A stretch of DNA of 64,000 nucleotides. Source: Flaccisagitta enflata (Eukaryota > Chaetognatha > Sagittoidea > Aphragmophora). The position numbers were made by a program, and so were the translations under genes. The notes under the pieces are model-generated. The model had not been told where the DNA came from and ran no database searches. It saw only the letters and a list, made by a program, of their open reading frames with translations. The stretch lies in contig OZ231128.1 in NCBI GenBank assembly GCA_965153355.1, positions 31,062,001-31,126,000 of the forward strand. The letters are read 5' to 3'. Shown one piece after another: positions 46,553-57,759 of the stretch (position 1 is its first letter; each line of letters begins with the position of its first letter).

Positions 46553-47890
46553 AAACCAACAAAGCAATTCATGGACACACAAATGCGTTGAAGCATTGTG
46601 GTGTCCGATGAATTTGGACTGTTTCCATAGCCCCAATGGCATATGAGCAGACATAATTTGGATGCAGGTTTTATCAAGCCGCTTGTAAATTTAACAATTG
46701 CGATAACAATACATTAAAACCCCGAGTCAGTATTTCAATTTGTTTTTCTGCAATTTTAAATATGATTCATCATTGAAAAGTATGTAAAGAAACTTTCCTA
46801 TTTCAATCGCTTATAAACTACTCTTCAATAAGTCCATCTGCTATTCTCTTTTTCATATGTACCATAAAATATGTAAACTTCATTTTCACATAATTTCCAT
46901 GGCGTTGGAAAAACCTGTTGATTTCTGTTCATTTTATTACAGTAGTGGCGGCTATTGCCGTGAGGAAAAAAGTCGTAATCATTGGCCACTCTTCACTAAG
47001 TTTTTGTTTTCACTTACTGCAATTTATTCTTATTTGTTAGATTAAATCAAAAGCAATCATATATATTGATTGTACAAAAATCAGAGAAAAATAGGATTGA
47101 GCTGAATGAGCTGGATGAGCTGAAATACTCAATCACTTACGTGGATGACCAGCTATGGTCACTCATGCTTTCTTGGATTTGCATAGTTGCATGATCAGAT
47201 ATGTATCAAAACTTTTTTTAATGGTTACGTGTAAAATAAAAAAGAAATGCTAATAAGCTGGAATACTCCAAAACCCCCTAGACAGAAAAGCAGCTATACT
47301 TATAAACATGTTTTCTTATATTTTCATGTTCAAACAAACATCAATCCACTACTTTATTGATCCTGCTTCAAATCAGAAAAGATACAAGTAAATTCAATGA
47401 AAATTTTTTACTTAAAAAATTCTTAATCATAACTCAAAAAATATTTATTGAAGAGCATTCTGCATACACTCTTCTACGATTTCTTGATTTTCGGTATTTG
47501 GACGAAAAACCTCGTTTGCCTGGAAAAGGCGATTTACCCCTGTATTCTTTTCATAGTTTCTACACAAGGCATTTATCTAAGGGGAATGCGTCAGTTGTAT
47601 AGCACACAGTGGGCTTCTCATTATGCAGTGACACCAAGAGCAGTATAATAGAGAAACAGCAGTCGGTATTTCGAATAGAAAGCAATTAATGAGTGCTCAT
47701 TTAACGGGAAATGATTAAACAAGTGAGCAAGCAAATGGGCTTGCGCGGTTATAATCTCTCTGAGTCTCAGCTCAGCTAGCTTAAAATCCTACCGCGATTA
47801 AAGAACACCTGATCAAAATGCCGTTGCTATCTTTAGGCACATCTACGCAACATATTACACTTTTTAAAAGTGCTGGTAACCACGGCAAAA
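46553..47890. other. AT-rich spacer, no feature recognised
   Basis: Short frames only (longest about 80 codons, low coding quality). No repeat family identified. Confidence 0.4.
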
Positions 47891-49290
47891 AACAAGGCCA
47901 GATACATGGCTACTAGTGTTCGCACGAGCAGGCAATCTGCTAGCAGAGCTGCTAGCAGTAATTTGAAACTGCTCTGCTAGCAGAAAATTTTCAGCTGCTA
48001 GCAGTAGGTAGCAGTGAAAATTCTAATGTTTTGATACTTCTCTGTCCATTTTCCGGTAAAAATCAAAATCTACAAAGATTCCTTTTGTTCTCTTTTTTTA
48101 TATTAATGATAAAAAAATCTTCAGAAAATGATAATCTAATACAAAGATATGTAAAGGCTGTTCATGACAATTACCTTGAAATGATGGGATACATCCAAAA
48201 TCAGAAAGACATGCTAAATTGCAAATATCTATTTGACTCAAGACTACGAAAAAATACCTTTTCAGCTGAATCAACAACTCTAGAAGAGGAAGAATGTGCA
48301 ACTAGTGCAGCTGGGATCCTTATTGCGAAGATTGCTGATTAAGTAATTCATACATTATGCCATCTAAAAGTGTTGGCTTCCTCCATCATTATTCATTGAA
48401 AACCAAATGATTGTTGTGAAAGTTGGATAAAATTACCACCAAAACTACCTAATAAAAAGACAAGAGCTCTTAATGGTGTTTAATCTGGACCCTTTACTAA
48501 GTACTATCCTTTTTCAAAAAATACTCCCACTGCACAGATTATCATGAGATATCAAAAAGTAATGTGCTTTTTTAAAACGGGTAACCAATTCATGTCTATT
48601 TCTGAGATATGCAGACCACAAGAAAACACCAGATAAATATGGTGGCCCGATAAAGACCTTATCCATTGGGGCACCTTCTCATGCTCCTCTAATATTTATA
48701 ATGGCAAGATACTGAAACTTTCTCCTTCCTGAAACACACATCTCTATGTTCAATTCTTTTTTTGCAGACACAGGACTCCTTGTCTGTTGGTCAGTCGCTT
48801 GGTCCGTCGGTTTGTAACACTTGAATTGTTTGTGGTTTTTTTTTGTATAGGCCTAGTAATAACAGTGCCCAGCCACCCAATACAGTGGTTTCATGTATCT
48901 GGTCTTGTTGCTGGCCTTGATGTTGCCTCATTTAATGTAAATGTGTTAAAAGTCTATTACACTTTCTCTTCTTTGGTAGTTTTTACCCATTTTTGTATGG
49001 TAAGAAAGCATAACAGTTAGTTTATATATATGTATAGTACTGCCCTTTACTGCTAGCAGTGCTAGCAGAAAAATATTTTTTCTGCTTTCTGCTAGCAGAA
49101 ATAAAATCCACTGCTTTTGCAAACACTAATGGCTACCCCAGTCGCGTGCGGGTGGGCAGGGGCCGTATTTGAGGTCACTTGATACAACGACCGCAAAAAC
49201 CCAAAAAAAGTAAAGTGTGACGGACCGACGGTCAGACCAACGGACCAACAAAGCAGGGTGTAGAGTCGGGTAGCACCCGACTAAAAACAA
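47891..49290 (-). mobile_element. HINE-like element interrupted by a hAT insertion
   Basis: AACAAGGCCAGATACATGGCTAC at 47891-47913 continues at 49137 as CCCAGTCGCGTGCGGGTGGG, through CGGACCGACGG repeats, to GGTGTAGAGTCGGGTAGCAC and CCGACTAAAAA. Removing 47914-49136 restores a canonical copy. Confidence 0.8.
47914..49128 (+). mobile_element. 1.2-kb hAT element with perfect 8-bp target duplication and degenerate ORF
   Basis: Left end TAGTGTTCGCACGAGCAGG; right end, reverse-complemented, TAGTGTTTGCAAAAGCAGTG. ATGGCTAC flanks both sides (47906-47913, 49129-49136). CTGCTAGCAG palindromes are clustered at both ends (47957-48008 and 49051-49102), the usual subterminal-motif design of hAT transposase binding sites. 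A 103-codon frame (48031-48342: SSENDNLIQRYVKAVHDNYL, CKYLFDSRLRKNTFS) may be a transposase remnant, but no DDE or dimerisation signature is identifiable. A degraded HINE-like fragment lies inside at about 48770-48915. Confidence 0.85.
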
Positions 49291-49867
49291 GGTCAGGGCG
49301 TGTTTTTAGTGAATTGCGTTTGTCCCGTCAATCGCATTTGTAGTGAGAACCCATTCACACATTCACACATTAGAAGTCTCAACCTACCCACGAGGGAGCG
49401 AGCTAAGTGTGTATGCAAGCTTGTGAATGTAGCAAGCGATTGTAGCAAGTCAGTGGAGTGAGCAAATGTAGCAAGCGACCGAGTGGCCCATTTAAAGAAG
49501 TATTTGTCTGTAGAAACAGTCGCGTGCGGTTGTTAAGAGTAAGACCATAAGACCATAAGATTATAAGACCAAAAGACAAGAAGACTAAAAGACTAAAAGA
49601 CCGAAATACTAAAAGACTAAATGCAAATTGTCTTGGAATAACTTAAGATGACTTAAAATTACTGAAAATGACTAAAAATGACTTAAAAAGACATAAAATG
49701 ACAAAAAAAAAGATAAGTGGGACCAAAGGACCGACCAACCGACTGACTGACAGACGGATAGAGCGGGTCATAGTCGCGTACACACGACTAAATTAATCAT
49801 TTTAGCCGTGGACAAGCCATTTTGTGCGAGTATCTCGTTTTGTCAGTTTGTCCATAGGCTCTGGATA

Positions 49868-50025
49868 CCCTTTAGTCGCTGACTAGCGACTTAAAGCGGC
49901 TTCGTCCATCCGTTGGTCCGTTGGTGCGTCCATAATGATCGAGTTGGGAAGTTTGGAAACACGCATTTCCGCCCCTGCCCACCCGTCCGCGACTGGTATT
50001 GGCCGTGTGTCTCGCCTTATGGTAT
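49868..50025 (+). mobile_element. HINE-like element
   Basis: TTTAGTCGCTGACTAGCGACT hairpin, GTCCGTTGGTGCGTCC array, TTTCCGCCCCTGCCCACCCG and CCGCGACTGGTATTGGCCGTG. Confidence 0.65.
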
Positions 50026-50267
50026 TTTTTGAAATTAATACCCCTGCATAGAGTTCAACCATCTGTAACTGTTGCTATGTGTACAGCCTTGTTTAGGTAA
50101 TAAAATGCCCTCCATGTGCTATTTCACCCTGATACAACTTTCATCCCCTCCGCTGCTGCCGCCTCCGCTATTGTAAGTGACGGATGGAAGAACTGTTCAA
50201 ATGAAGTCGCGTGCAGGTTGGCAGGAGCAGTATTTGAGTTACTAGAGTGAGGCCAAAGACCGCAAAA

Positions 50268-50787
50268 GCGTTAGATGGTCAGCGGTACCCGTGCCTTGTC
50301 TGATTAGGTAGTGTTTGAAGTTGAAAGGGAAGCAGGGCCCCGAAGGGGTCGATGACCCATACTCTCACACATATGGGGAATTTTCTCCTCCGTCCGTTCG
50401 TCCATCTGCCCCCCCCCCCAGGCTCGAGGCTCAAATCCCAGTCCCAAGACCCAAATTCCAGCCTTGTGGCCCAAATCCCAGCCTGGAGGCCCAAATCCTA
50501 GCCTGGAGGTCCAAATCCTAGCCTGGAGGCTGGGATCTGGGTCTCCTGGCTGGGATTTGGGCCTCAAGACTGGAACTTAGGCCTCCAGGCTAGGATTTGG
50601 GCCTCCAGGCTAGGATATGGGCCTTCCGGCTAGAATTTGGGCCACGAGGCTGGGATTTGGGTCTTGGGACTGGGATTCGAGCCTCGAGCCTGGGGGGGGA
50701 CGGACGGACGGATGGAGGAGAAAATTCCCTTTATGTGTGAAAGCATAGGTCATCGACCCCTTCGGGGCCGCTGCCCAAAAAGGGGAC
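50268..50787. mobile_element. Foldback element with inverted minisatellite arms
   Basis: Left: GTTAGATGGTCAGCGGTACC, GGGCCCCGAAGGGGTCGATG, CTCACACATATGGGG, TCTCCTCCGTCCG, then GGCTCAAATCCCAGTCCCAA units. Right: GGGATTTGGGCCTC units, CGAGCCTGGGGGGGGACGG, GGAGGAGAAAATTCCC, TGTGTGAAAGCATAGG, GACCCCTTCGGGGCCGCTGC. Orientation flips near 50527. This is the cleanest copy of the foldback family in the window. Confidence 0.85.
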
Positions 50788-50891
50788 CGAACGATCGATT
50801 GACCGACGGAAAGAAGGACATAGTGGGGTGTAGTCGCTTTGCGCGCAACTAAAAAGCTTTAGCTCTGACGTTGTTTCATAAAAACTTATCA

Positions 50892-51066
50892 GTTAAATCG
50901 CGTGCTACGCAACTCTACACCCCGCTATGTCCGTTGGTCAGTCGATCGGTCTCCTTTTCACTTTTTCGGTGTTTTAGAGCATTCTGAGCTCACTCTTCCT
51001 GCCCAAAGGCTTCAGTGACTTTTTCTAATACTGCCCCTGCCCACCTGCACACGACTAGGCTACACT
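50892..51066 (+). mobile_element. HINE-like element
   Basis: AAATCGCGTGCTACGCAACTC start, CCGCTATGTCCGTTGG, CCCCTGCCCACCTGCACACG, truncated before GGCCTTG and abutted by another inverted repeat (51066-51490). Confidence 0.65.
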
Positions 51067-51490
51067 TTTTTTCATAAGAGAGCAGTTTATAAGAGACATG
51101 AGCCTGAGATTTGCCGGAATTTTAAGCACAAAATAAGAGAATGCCCAGGCTGAGATTCAGCTTCGACCATTTTCGAAAACATTTTATTTTTTTTTAACAA
51201 GTTTCTTATCAAAAAAAATGAATTTAGGTCAAATTTTTCAGAAATATAGGTTGTTTATCTTTGAAAATAATTTCTTTTCTTGGTTTGCCTTTGAGATCAG
51301 GCATTTTATTAAAAAAAATATACCAATTTTCAAGTTTAAGATACGACTGCTTTAAATAAGGTATTTTATACAATTTAGACATTTATGAACATAAAACAAC
51401 TTAAGAATACTTTAAGAGAATTTCAGGCTGAAAACACGAAAATTTAAGAACACCCAGGCTGAGTTAAAAAAAACTGTCTCTTATATAAAA
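51066..51490. repeat. Inverted repeat, MITE-like (CTCTTATA family)
   Basis: CACTTTTTTTCATAAGAGA and, inverted, TCTCTTATATAAAAAAAAG at the ends; inner CCAGGCTGAG and CTGAGATT blocks recur near both ends. It may be a distant relative of the TA-flanked GTTCTTATAA MITEs. Confidence 0.5.
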
Positions 51491-51541
51491 AAAAGTTCAG
51501 CCGAGTATCCGGCCTTGTTTTTTGTATGTACTGCTTCATCT

Positions 51542-51542
51542 C

Positions 51543-51595
<53 letters not shown>

Positions 51596-51617
51596 GTCTC
51601 TCTCTCTCTCTCTCTCA
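51542..51617. repeat. (CTGT)n and (CT)n microsatellite
   Basis: About 13 CTGT units followed by CT units. Confidence 0.95.
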
Positions 51618-52112
51618 CAAAATAACATATAACTTTTTTTTCCACTCTCACAAAATAACTTTTTTTTTCAATAAATGAATCTTGAATCATTTCAAAACAA
51701 CAAACAATACAAGGGAGCGCTGACATCGATGTCATTAGATGTTGTAATCGGTTTTGTCACGTTGTTTCTTCACAAACGCAAACGCCACAATGCTGCATCA
51801 TCTGTGAATAAAAAGATGTTCGCAATTTTGGTTGAATGCTTGAGTAAATTTTTAATGTTTTACGTGTCCAGTCGCGTGCACACGACTCTATAACCTCTAT
51901 GAGTCATAGAGACTATGACCCGCTAGGTCGGTTGGTCGGATAGTGACACTTCTTTTTTGGCGTTTATGGGCGGTTTTTAGACACGGTCACGCGACTCTAC
52001 ACCTTGGTCTGTCGATCGGTAGGTCCGTTACGAATATTTTTGAAGTCTGAGCGGTTTTTGCACTACCGCTCCCACCCAGTATTTTAGAGCAGGCACTTGC
52101 TAATTGGAGATA

Positions 52113-53145
52113 CACTCTTTTTTTTTTATAAGAACGTCATTTTTGTTTGAAGGCTTCATGTTCTTATTTTCAAGACCAAATGAAGCCTTCAATGTTCTTA
52201 GAGCGTTCTTGATTCTAAATACAATATAAACTATAGGAAACCTTATAATAGACTATTACTCAATTTTAGTAAATATATTTCTATTAAACACTGTTAAAAC
52301 AAATGCTAATCATTAAGTCAAGGTGCAAACGGAGACCAAATTTCAAGGGTCAAACCTTTTTTTTCAATATGTTGAATTTTATTGATTTAGATTTTTTTCA
52401 TCAAAGAATGTTATTATTATGTTGTCTTTATTCTAGTTTTGCATGGAAAAGCATTAGTAGATAAAAAAAGAGTGCTGAGAAAGTAAAAAAGGGAGAAAAA
52501 ATAAAGGAATTCTAGAAAAAAATTGATTTTGCAACTTGACTTGTCTTAGGGAAAATTCTAAGACTTTCTCTAGATGTAAAATTTTGCATTTTAAAAAACA
52601 TGGCCTCATTCTATGAACATATAAGATGAGGGCCATGTTCTTAGAAATGCAAAATTGTTCAATTTGTTGAAGTCTTAGAATTTTCCCTTCACAGGTTTTG
52701 AATTTTTGCTCTATTGTTTTGAAAGAATCTATTACTTTGAGTGATCTTGTTTTGTCTTTATCAATAAAACAAAGCAATGCCTTTATCATACTAGGTTTTC
52801 TTTTACTAATAAGATAATTTTTAACTACAAAACTATAAATTTTATTCAAAAAAAATATAATCTAGTGATTAATATAGTTAAAGATAGAGTCTGAAACCGA
52901 AACTTTGCCTTAGTTTGCACCCCGACTTAAAGTCTAAGGATATTTTCATGATCTTTATTTAAAAATCATAAAATATCATATTAATCATACTAAAATTCAA
53001 ATGTTTTATGTTTTTTTAATATTACCTAAAGTGAAGTTTTTTCTCAAGATATGAAGCCTTCGTATGTTCTTAAGATGTTCTTAATTTTGAAGCCATTCGA
53101 AGCCTTGATGTTCTTATAAATTATGTTCTTATAAAAAAAAGAGTG
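52113..53145. mobile_element. TA-flanked MITE, GTTCTTATAA family, copy 3, interrupted by a TTAA-flanked element
   Basis: TA-CACTCTTTTTTTTTTATAAG and CTTATAAAAAAAAGAGTG-TA ends. Outside the insertion at 52317-52926 it aligns with 45168-45535 (GAAGGCTTCATGTTCTTATT, AAACACTGTTAAAACAAATG, AAGGATATTTTCATGAT). Without the insertion its length would be about 419 bp, like copies 1 and 2. Confidence 0.85.
52317..52926. mobile_element. piggyBac-like non-autonomous element (TTAA target)
   Basis: Ends GTCAAGGTGCAAAC and, reverse-complemented, GTCGGGGTGCAAAC, flanked by TTAA at 52313-52316 and 52927-52930. The empty site is visible in the related MITE at 45168-45535 (ATCATTAAAGTTTGAGG). The 131-codon minus-strand frame inside (52454-52849) has no recognisable transposase features. 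Confidence 0.8.
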
Positions 53146-53572
53146 TATCTTGCAATGAGTCGGCTTGAATTTCATGACGAACTAGAGCATAATTTTCGTT
53201 CTGCATATCGCAATGTCGCAATGTCGTCTCCGTTTGATGATGCTCGAACCATCCCAATTAGCAGCATATCCTTTTATTTAAGCATAGAATATGGTGAATC
53301 AATTTCAAATCAGACTTACAGATTGATTTAGACCATTTAGACTTTTTGGTTGCGTGCATGCGACTCTATAATCCGTCGGTCAGTCCATCTGTCTGTCCAT
53401 CCGTCCATCCATCCATCCATCCGTCACTATTCGCTTTTCCAACAACTGTTTTAAGCAATGGCAAATACACCCAAAATACAAGTTGCTAACGCTCATGCTC
53501 ACGCTCTCATAGAGTCGATTAACAAGCAACTAAAACGATGAAGGGGGTCAAACAACTTGAGTAAAAAAGCAA

Positions 53573-53666
53573 GGTGTGTGTGTGTGTGTGTGTGTGTGTG
53601 ATGTCACTGTGTGATGTCACTGTGTGATGTCACTGTGTGTGTGTCACTATGTGTGTGTCACTGTGT

Positions 53667-53757
<91 letters not shown>
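53573..53757. repeat. (GT)n array with GATGTCACTGT units
   Basis: GT runs separated by a TGTGTGATGTCAC unit repeated 3-5 times at 53598-53665, then a purer GT tract. Confidence 0.95.
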
Positions 53758-54346
53758 CAGGACTGTGTGACTGTGTGTGTGCGTGCACTTTTCTATTCGG
53801 GTACATGTTCACTATTACTGATATTTTCATTGCTTAAAAAACAAATGTGATACCTTTGTACGACTTCAATTCGGCATACACTCGCTGCTGATGACTTGAT
53901 TCTTGCAATCTTGCTTTTTCGATTTGTGATCGATGCGCAGATGTTCAGATATAATCACTTAATCGCAGGAAAAAAAATCTATAAAAAATGCCATCTTGTT
54001 ATTGAGAAAAGAAAGTATCACAAGTTTAATTGTAACCGCATTTTCACGGTACACGAGAATCTTAATGATTTCCAGTTTAACGAGGTTTAGCCGCGATCTG
54101 CTTCGTGATTCTATTACGTCACCTTGGAAGAGTGCATAGCGCAAAATAAAAGAGAATTATCAAATTTACTTATCCTATCAATTCTATTGGATGCTTCATT
54201 ATGTTGATTGAGAACATCAACTTTCATATATGAAAATAAAAACCAGGTTTCTCTGGAATAATTTAAAAAGTCGAAGTCCAACTACGACTTTTTTCCCGAT
54301 TACTCGTAACTCCAACTTAAAGTCTCCATCCCTGTTTCTTGCCTAG

Positions 54347-54442
54347 GATGCAGAGGGATCTTGGAAGAACCAGGTGTCCGTCTACAAAAACGACGACCGT
54401 CACGAGATGATATCAATGCAGAATCTGCTCAATCATTTGAAG
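54347..54442 (+). CDS. Candidate exon, unrecognised
   Basis: Between TTGCCTAG and AAG|GTACAA a phase 0-0 frame reads DAEGSWKNQVSVYKNDDR then HEMISMQNLLNHLK. It could follow the Cys-rich exon at 44020-44167 in phase. A further acceptor at 54879 (CATTTTCAG) opens a frame to about 55035, and an acceptor at 55158 precedes an open frame to 55377 (MILQNQLMIVVKMFGRD). None is recognisable, so a plus-strand gene in 44-55.4 kb is possible but not shown. Confidence 0.35.
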
Positions 54443-54601
54443 GTACAATATTCCAGACACCATTACTCCAGCTGACCGCCCAATGGTTTTAAGTTGTACT
54501 CTTGAGACTTTAATTGTACTCATGAGCTCAGGACAGACCAATTGAATTATAAAACTTGAGGTATAGGGCTAACCAGCGGTGTGATTCATATGTTTTATCA
54601 A

Positions 54602-54838
54602 TTTTAGTCGCTTGCTAAGCGACTCTGTGAGAGACTATGTCCATTTGTCCATCCGTAGGTCCGCCTAAACGTAATGCTAGATTTTGAATGACGCTAGATG
54701 ATCAAAATAGCGTCTTCTAATCATGACTCTCTCACTGCCCCTCTCAACACAGCCCAAATCCACCCCATTACTGCCACTGCCCACCCGCATTGCTGCCCCT
54801 GCCCAGCTGCAAGCCACTACTTATTGGCCTTGTTGGTT
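54602..54838 (+). mobile_element. HINE-like element, GTCGCTTGC subfamily
   Basis: TTTTAGTCGCTTGCTAAGCGAC hairpin and CTGCAAGCCACT end at 54806 (8 of 9 positions pair with the start), then TTATTGGCCTTGTT. The interior has duplicated CTGCCACTGCCCACCCGC / CTGCCCCTGCCCAGC blocks. Confidence 0.65.
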
Positions 54839-55433
54839 TAGATATGAGTGTAAAAAAAAAACATCTCTTTCATTTTCAGAGAGCTCGTCAAGAGTATGGC
54901 GAATTTGGTGGCCTGTCATGTGGCAAATCAAGAGTTCTACGAGGAAAATCTTTTGATGTTGTATTTAAGTTTAGCTCTTTGTATTCTCATAAACATTATT
55001 GGACAGAATTGTATTACATTCTCCTCTATCTATAAAAGTGTCACGCTCTTGGGTGCATAATATTGATAGTGTGTCTCTGTCTCTCAGTTTGTCACTGTCT
55101 CTAGGTCTCTGCCTGTTTGTCGCGACAAAAGTCAAATTGAAGAATTTTTTCTACACAGATGATTCTGCAAAACCAGTTGATGATAGTTGTAAAAATGTTT
55201 GGCAGAGATATAAGTCTGATTAGTGACGCCCGAAGCAGTTTTGTTGTAGATTGCGTCAGCTGTGTTCCCGAAGCTGTAAAGGTCTGCAGATTTAAGGATC
55301 TCATGATTCACGACCAAGATTCATCGATTGAAACTGACTACTTTGTCACGATTTTTATCAAATTTTCATTATATTAGTATTACCACACAACTTCATTAGC
55401 GATATAAATACGCATTTATTCGCTCACCTGTTA

Positions 55434-55888
55434 ACATGGCCAGATACATGGCTTCCGAAGTCGCGTGCGGTTGGGCAGGGGCAGTGATAAGTAATGGCTG
55501 AGCATTTGGGCAGGAGCGTTAGTGAAATAAACAAGGCCGGATATGCGGCTACCTTAGTCGCGTGCGGGTGGGCAGGGGCCATATTTGAGCTCACCAGAGC
55601 ATTTGGGCGGGAGCAGTACAGTCAAAGAATAAAAAACAAAAAAAAGTAAAGTGTGACCAACCGACGGACCAACCAACCGACTGACGGACAAAGCGGGGTG
55701 TAGAGTAAAAAAGTAAATGTGTGACCAACCGACCGGATGGATGGACAGACACCGAGGTATTGAATCACGTGCACGCGACTAAAAACTACCCCTGAATGCC
55801 GAAAAAGCAAAGTGTGACTGACCAACCGACCGACCATCTGACCAACATGGCAGGTTGTGGAGTCGCGTGCACGCGACTAAAAAACATT
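55434..55888 (-). mobile_element. Tandem and nested HINE-like copies
   Basis: Starts at 55437 (GGCCAGATACATGGC) and 55531 (AACAAGGCCGGATATGCGGC). Ends GGTGTAGAGTAAAAAAGTAA (55695), CACGTGCACGCGACTAAAAA (55766) and AGTCGCGTGCACGCGACTAAAAA (55861). At least three ends for two starts imply internal duplication of the end module. Confidence 0.65.
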
Positions 55889-56368
55889 CATTATCATATG
55901 GTCGATCATTCATTTTGCTTCCCTGCCCTAAGACCAATCGCAAGTTCTACCTTCCCTTACTCTTCCAGTTGCTTCATAAATGAGAGTCAGTACAATGCTT
56001 TATGAATGACGTATATCTCCCAAGCAAATGCCTTGCTAGAAACTGTGGAAAGAATTAGGGAGTAAATTGCGACTTCCAGGTAAACGTTCCTTTTCGTATC
56101 AAATTTTCCTAATACCAAATTCACTGGAATCGTGGAACGGTGGTTTGCTCATGAATTTCGTTTGGATCGGAAAAGACAACATGGTTCATATCCAAAGAGA
56201 TGTAAGGAAAAAGAATCGTACTTTAAGAGTAAGAGCAATCACCATCCTTTCAGGTGTAATTAATCGAAAATTAGATTGCCTTAGATGGCTGAAACTAGTA
56301 ATATCAAAGATGATTGTGAGACAGGTGTTACCATTAGATGTTTTTTTGCTGGTCCATGCTTAACATAC

Positions 56369-56530
56369 CTGATTTGTATTGTTTACTTCGGTAGGAGGTG
56401 GTGTATCGGAGTCTGGAATGTGAATGAGGGTATTGTCGAGGAGTAAGCCCGTGTTCTGAGACATCTCTATCACAGGAGGCGAATGTGGATGAGCTTTCAT
56501 TTGGTGACAAACAATTTTGACTCCTTCCAT
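56369..56530 (-). CDS. Putative first coding exon of the HMG-box gene
   Basis: Minus-strand frame from ATG (56530) to CAG|GTATGT: MEGVKIVCHQMKAHPHSP, then DNTLIHIPDSDTPPPTEVNN and TNQ; 54 codons, phase 0. The HMG-gene exon ending at 41819 begins after a good acceptor (CCTACCCTCAG) with CTG ATG in the same phase, giving NTNQ-LMPSNQVPP. The intron would be about 14 kb. Alternatively it belongs to another gene or is chance. Confidence 0.4.
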
Positions 56531-57099
56531 CTTGACGCAATTTTTTGTTTATATTATGAGAATTTGCACAAAGGATGAACTGGCTTTTGTCCGCATAATA
56601 AGGCACGGGTATTACACCAACTTCTGGCAGTCCATGTTTAAGAAATTGAAGCAATTTGGGAAGACGATGAGATCCATTGTCTAAAACGATGCCTCTTTAT
56701 TGCTTGAGGAATTTTGCGACTCTTCTGCTCACTTCCCAGTCTTTTCACTATTTGGTTCTCACAAGTGAGATAATTTCAATGGCATTTAATCCTCTCACAG
56801 AAGTGAAACAAGAGGTAAATCCTTGGATCTAGCTACATGATTTATGTTGTGTGTGAACAAAAAAAAAAATCTGTGTTTACAGTTGAAATTATGTAGTTGA
56901 ATCTTCATTTTTGAATTGAGTATAGAAACTATGATGTCCTTGATGGTTATAAAATTGTTTTGGAACCATAAATTCATTAAGAATGGAGGTTTTTGGGAAG
57001 TTTTTGTTTCTCCGATAGTAATATTTGATTTTAAACAAAATCTTACTATGAATGTCCATACAAAAGGCACGCAAGGTAATCAATTCCCATAGAAGTACA

Positions 57100-57759
57100 A
57101 GCTTCACTCTCAATAATCATCCCGTCTGTCGCGGCATCAGCTGCTTCGTTAACAAAAGACGCTGTGGCTCTGCTGATGAAATGGCGATGAAGGAGAATAA
57201 TAGAGAACCTCGTTCTCACATTGCAATTGCTTTTCATCTGCCTCTCATTGGACGACGCGCGCCGGTGGCGGGCGGTCCACGGCAGAGCCTGGAACCGTTT
57301 GAATTTCATGGTCTCACAATGGTTTATTTGGTTCATACCTATACATAAAAAAAAGAAAAAGTCAACTTAAAAATCCCTTCAATTAAGAGGCTAAATTTTA
57401 AGTTTGTCATGTACTCTTCCTCATGACCCTTCAGAAATTTTTCAACACATGATGGGCCGATCATCATGATTTCAGCTCCTCTGCACTGCACTGTTGCTGA
57501 TATTGTAACACAGTCGCGGTAATTGATGCCACTTTGAATCACACCTCCATGAATGAATTTGCAATTGTGACCATTTTCTTTTCAGAATACTCCCCATTGC
57601 TTAGGCATGAGATATTCATAATTTGATCATCAGAACAATCAATACAGTTAACTACCATGAGGAAGTAAGTTGGCGTTGTTAAAACTCTTGGCAAAGACTG
57701 TCTTGCTAAAGGAGAGCTACTTAAGATTTTCTCCATTAGCCTCTTCAATTTGCGTGAAG
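57100..57759. promoter_or_regulatory. Putative divergent promoter region between HMG-gene 5' exon and TOP2
   Basis: Between the minus-strand ATG at 56530 and the plus-strand ATG at 57760. A locally GC-rich patch at 57254-57292 (GACGCGCGCCGGTGGCGG) stands out from AT-rich surroundings, as expected of a promoter or untranslated exon. No specific factor site is claimed. Confidence 0.3.

Noticed and set aside
52454-52849. 131-codon ORF inside the TTAA element as a transposase
   Set aside because: No DDD catalytic pattern or cysteine-rich tail visible; too short for piggyBac transposase.
56067-56363. 98-codon plus-strand ORF (KLRLPGKRSFSYQIF...)
   Set aside because: A second frame over the same bases is also protein-like (FTGIVERWFAHEFRLD), and neither has supporting junctions or a known domain.
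57052-57348. 98-codon plus-strand ORF over a GC-rich patch as a gene
   Set aside because: Open frames exist on both strands, with no recognisable domain; more likely promoter or untranslated sequence.
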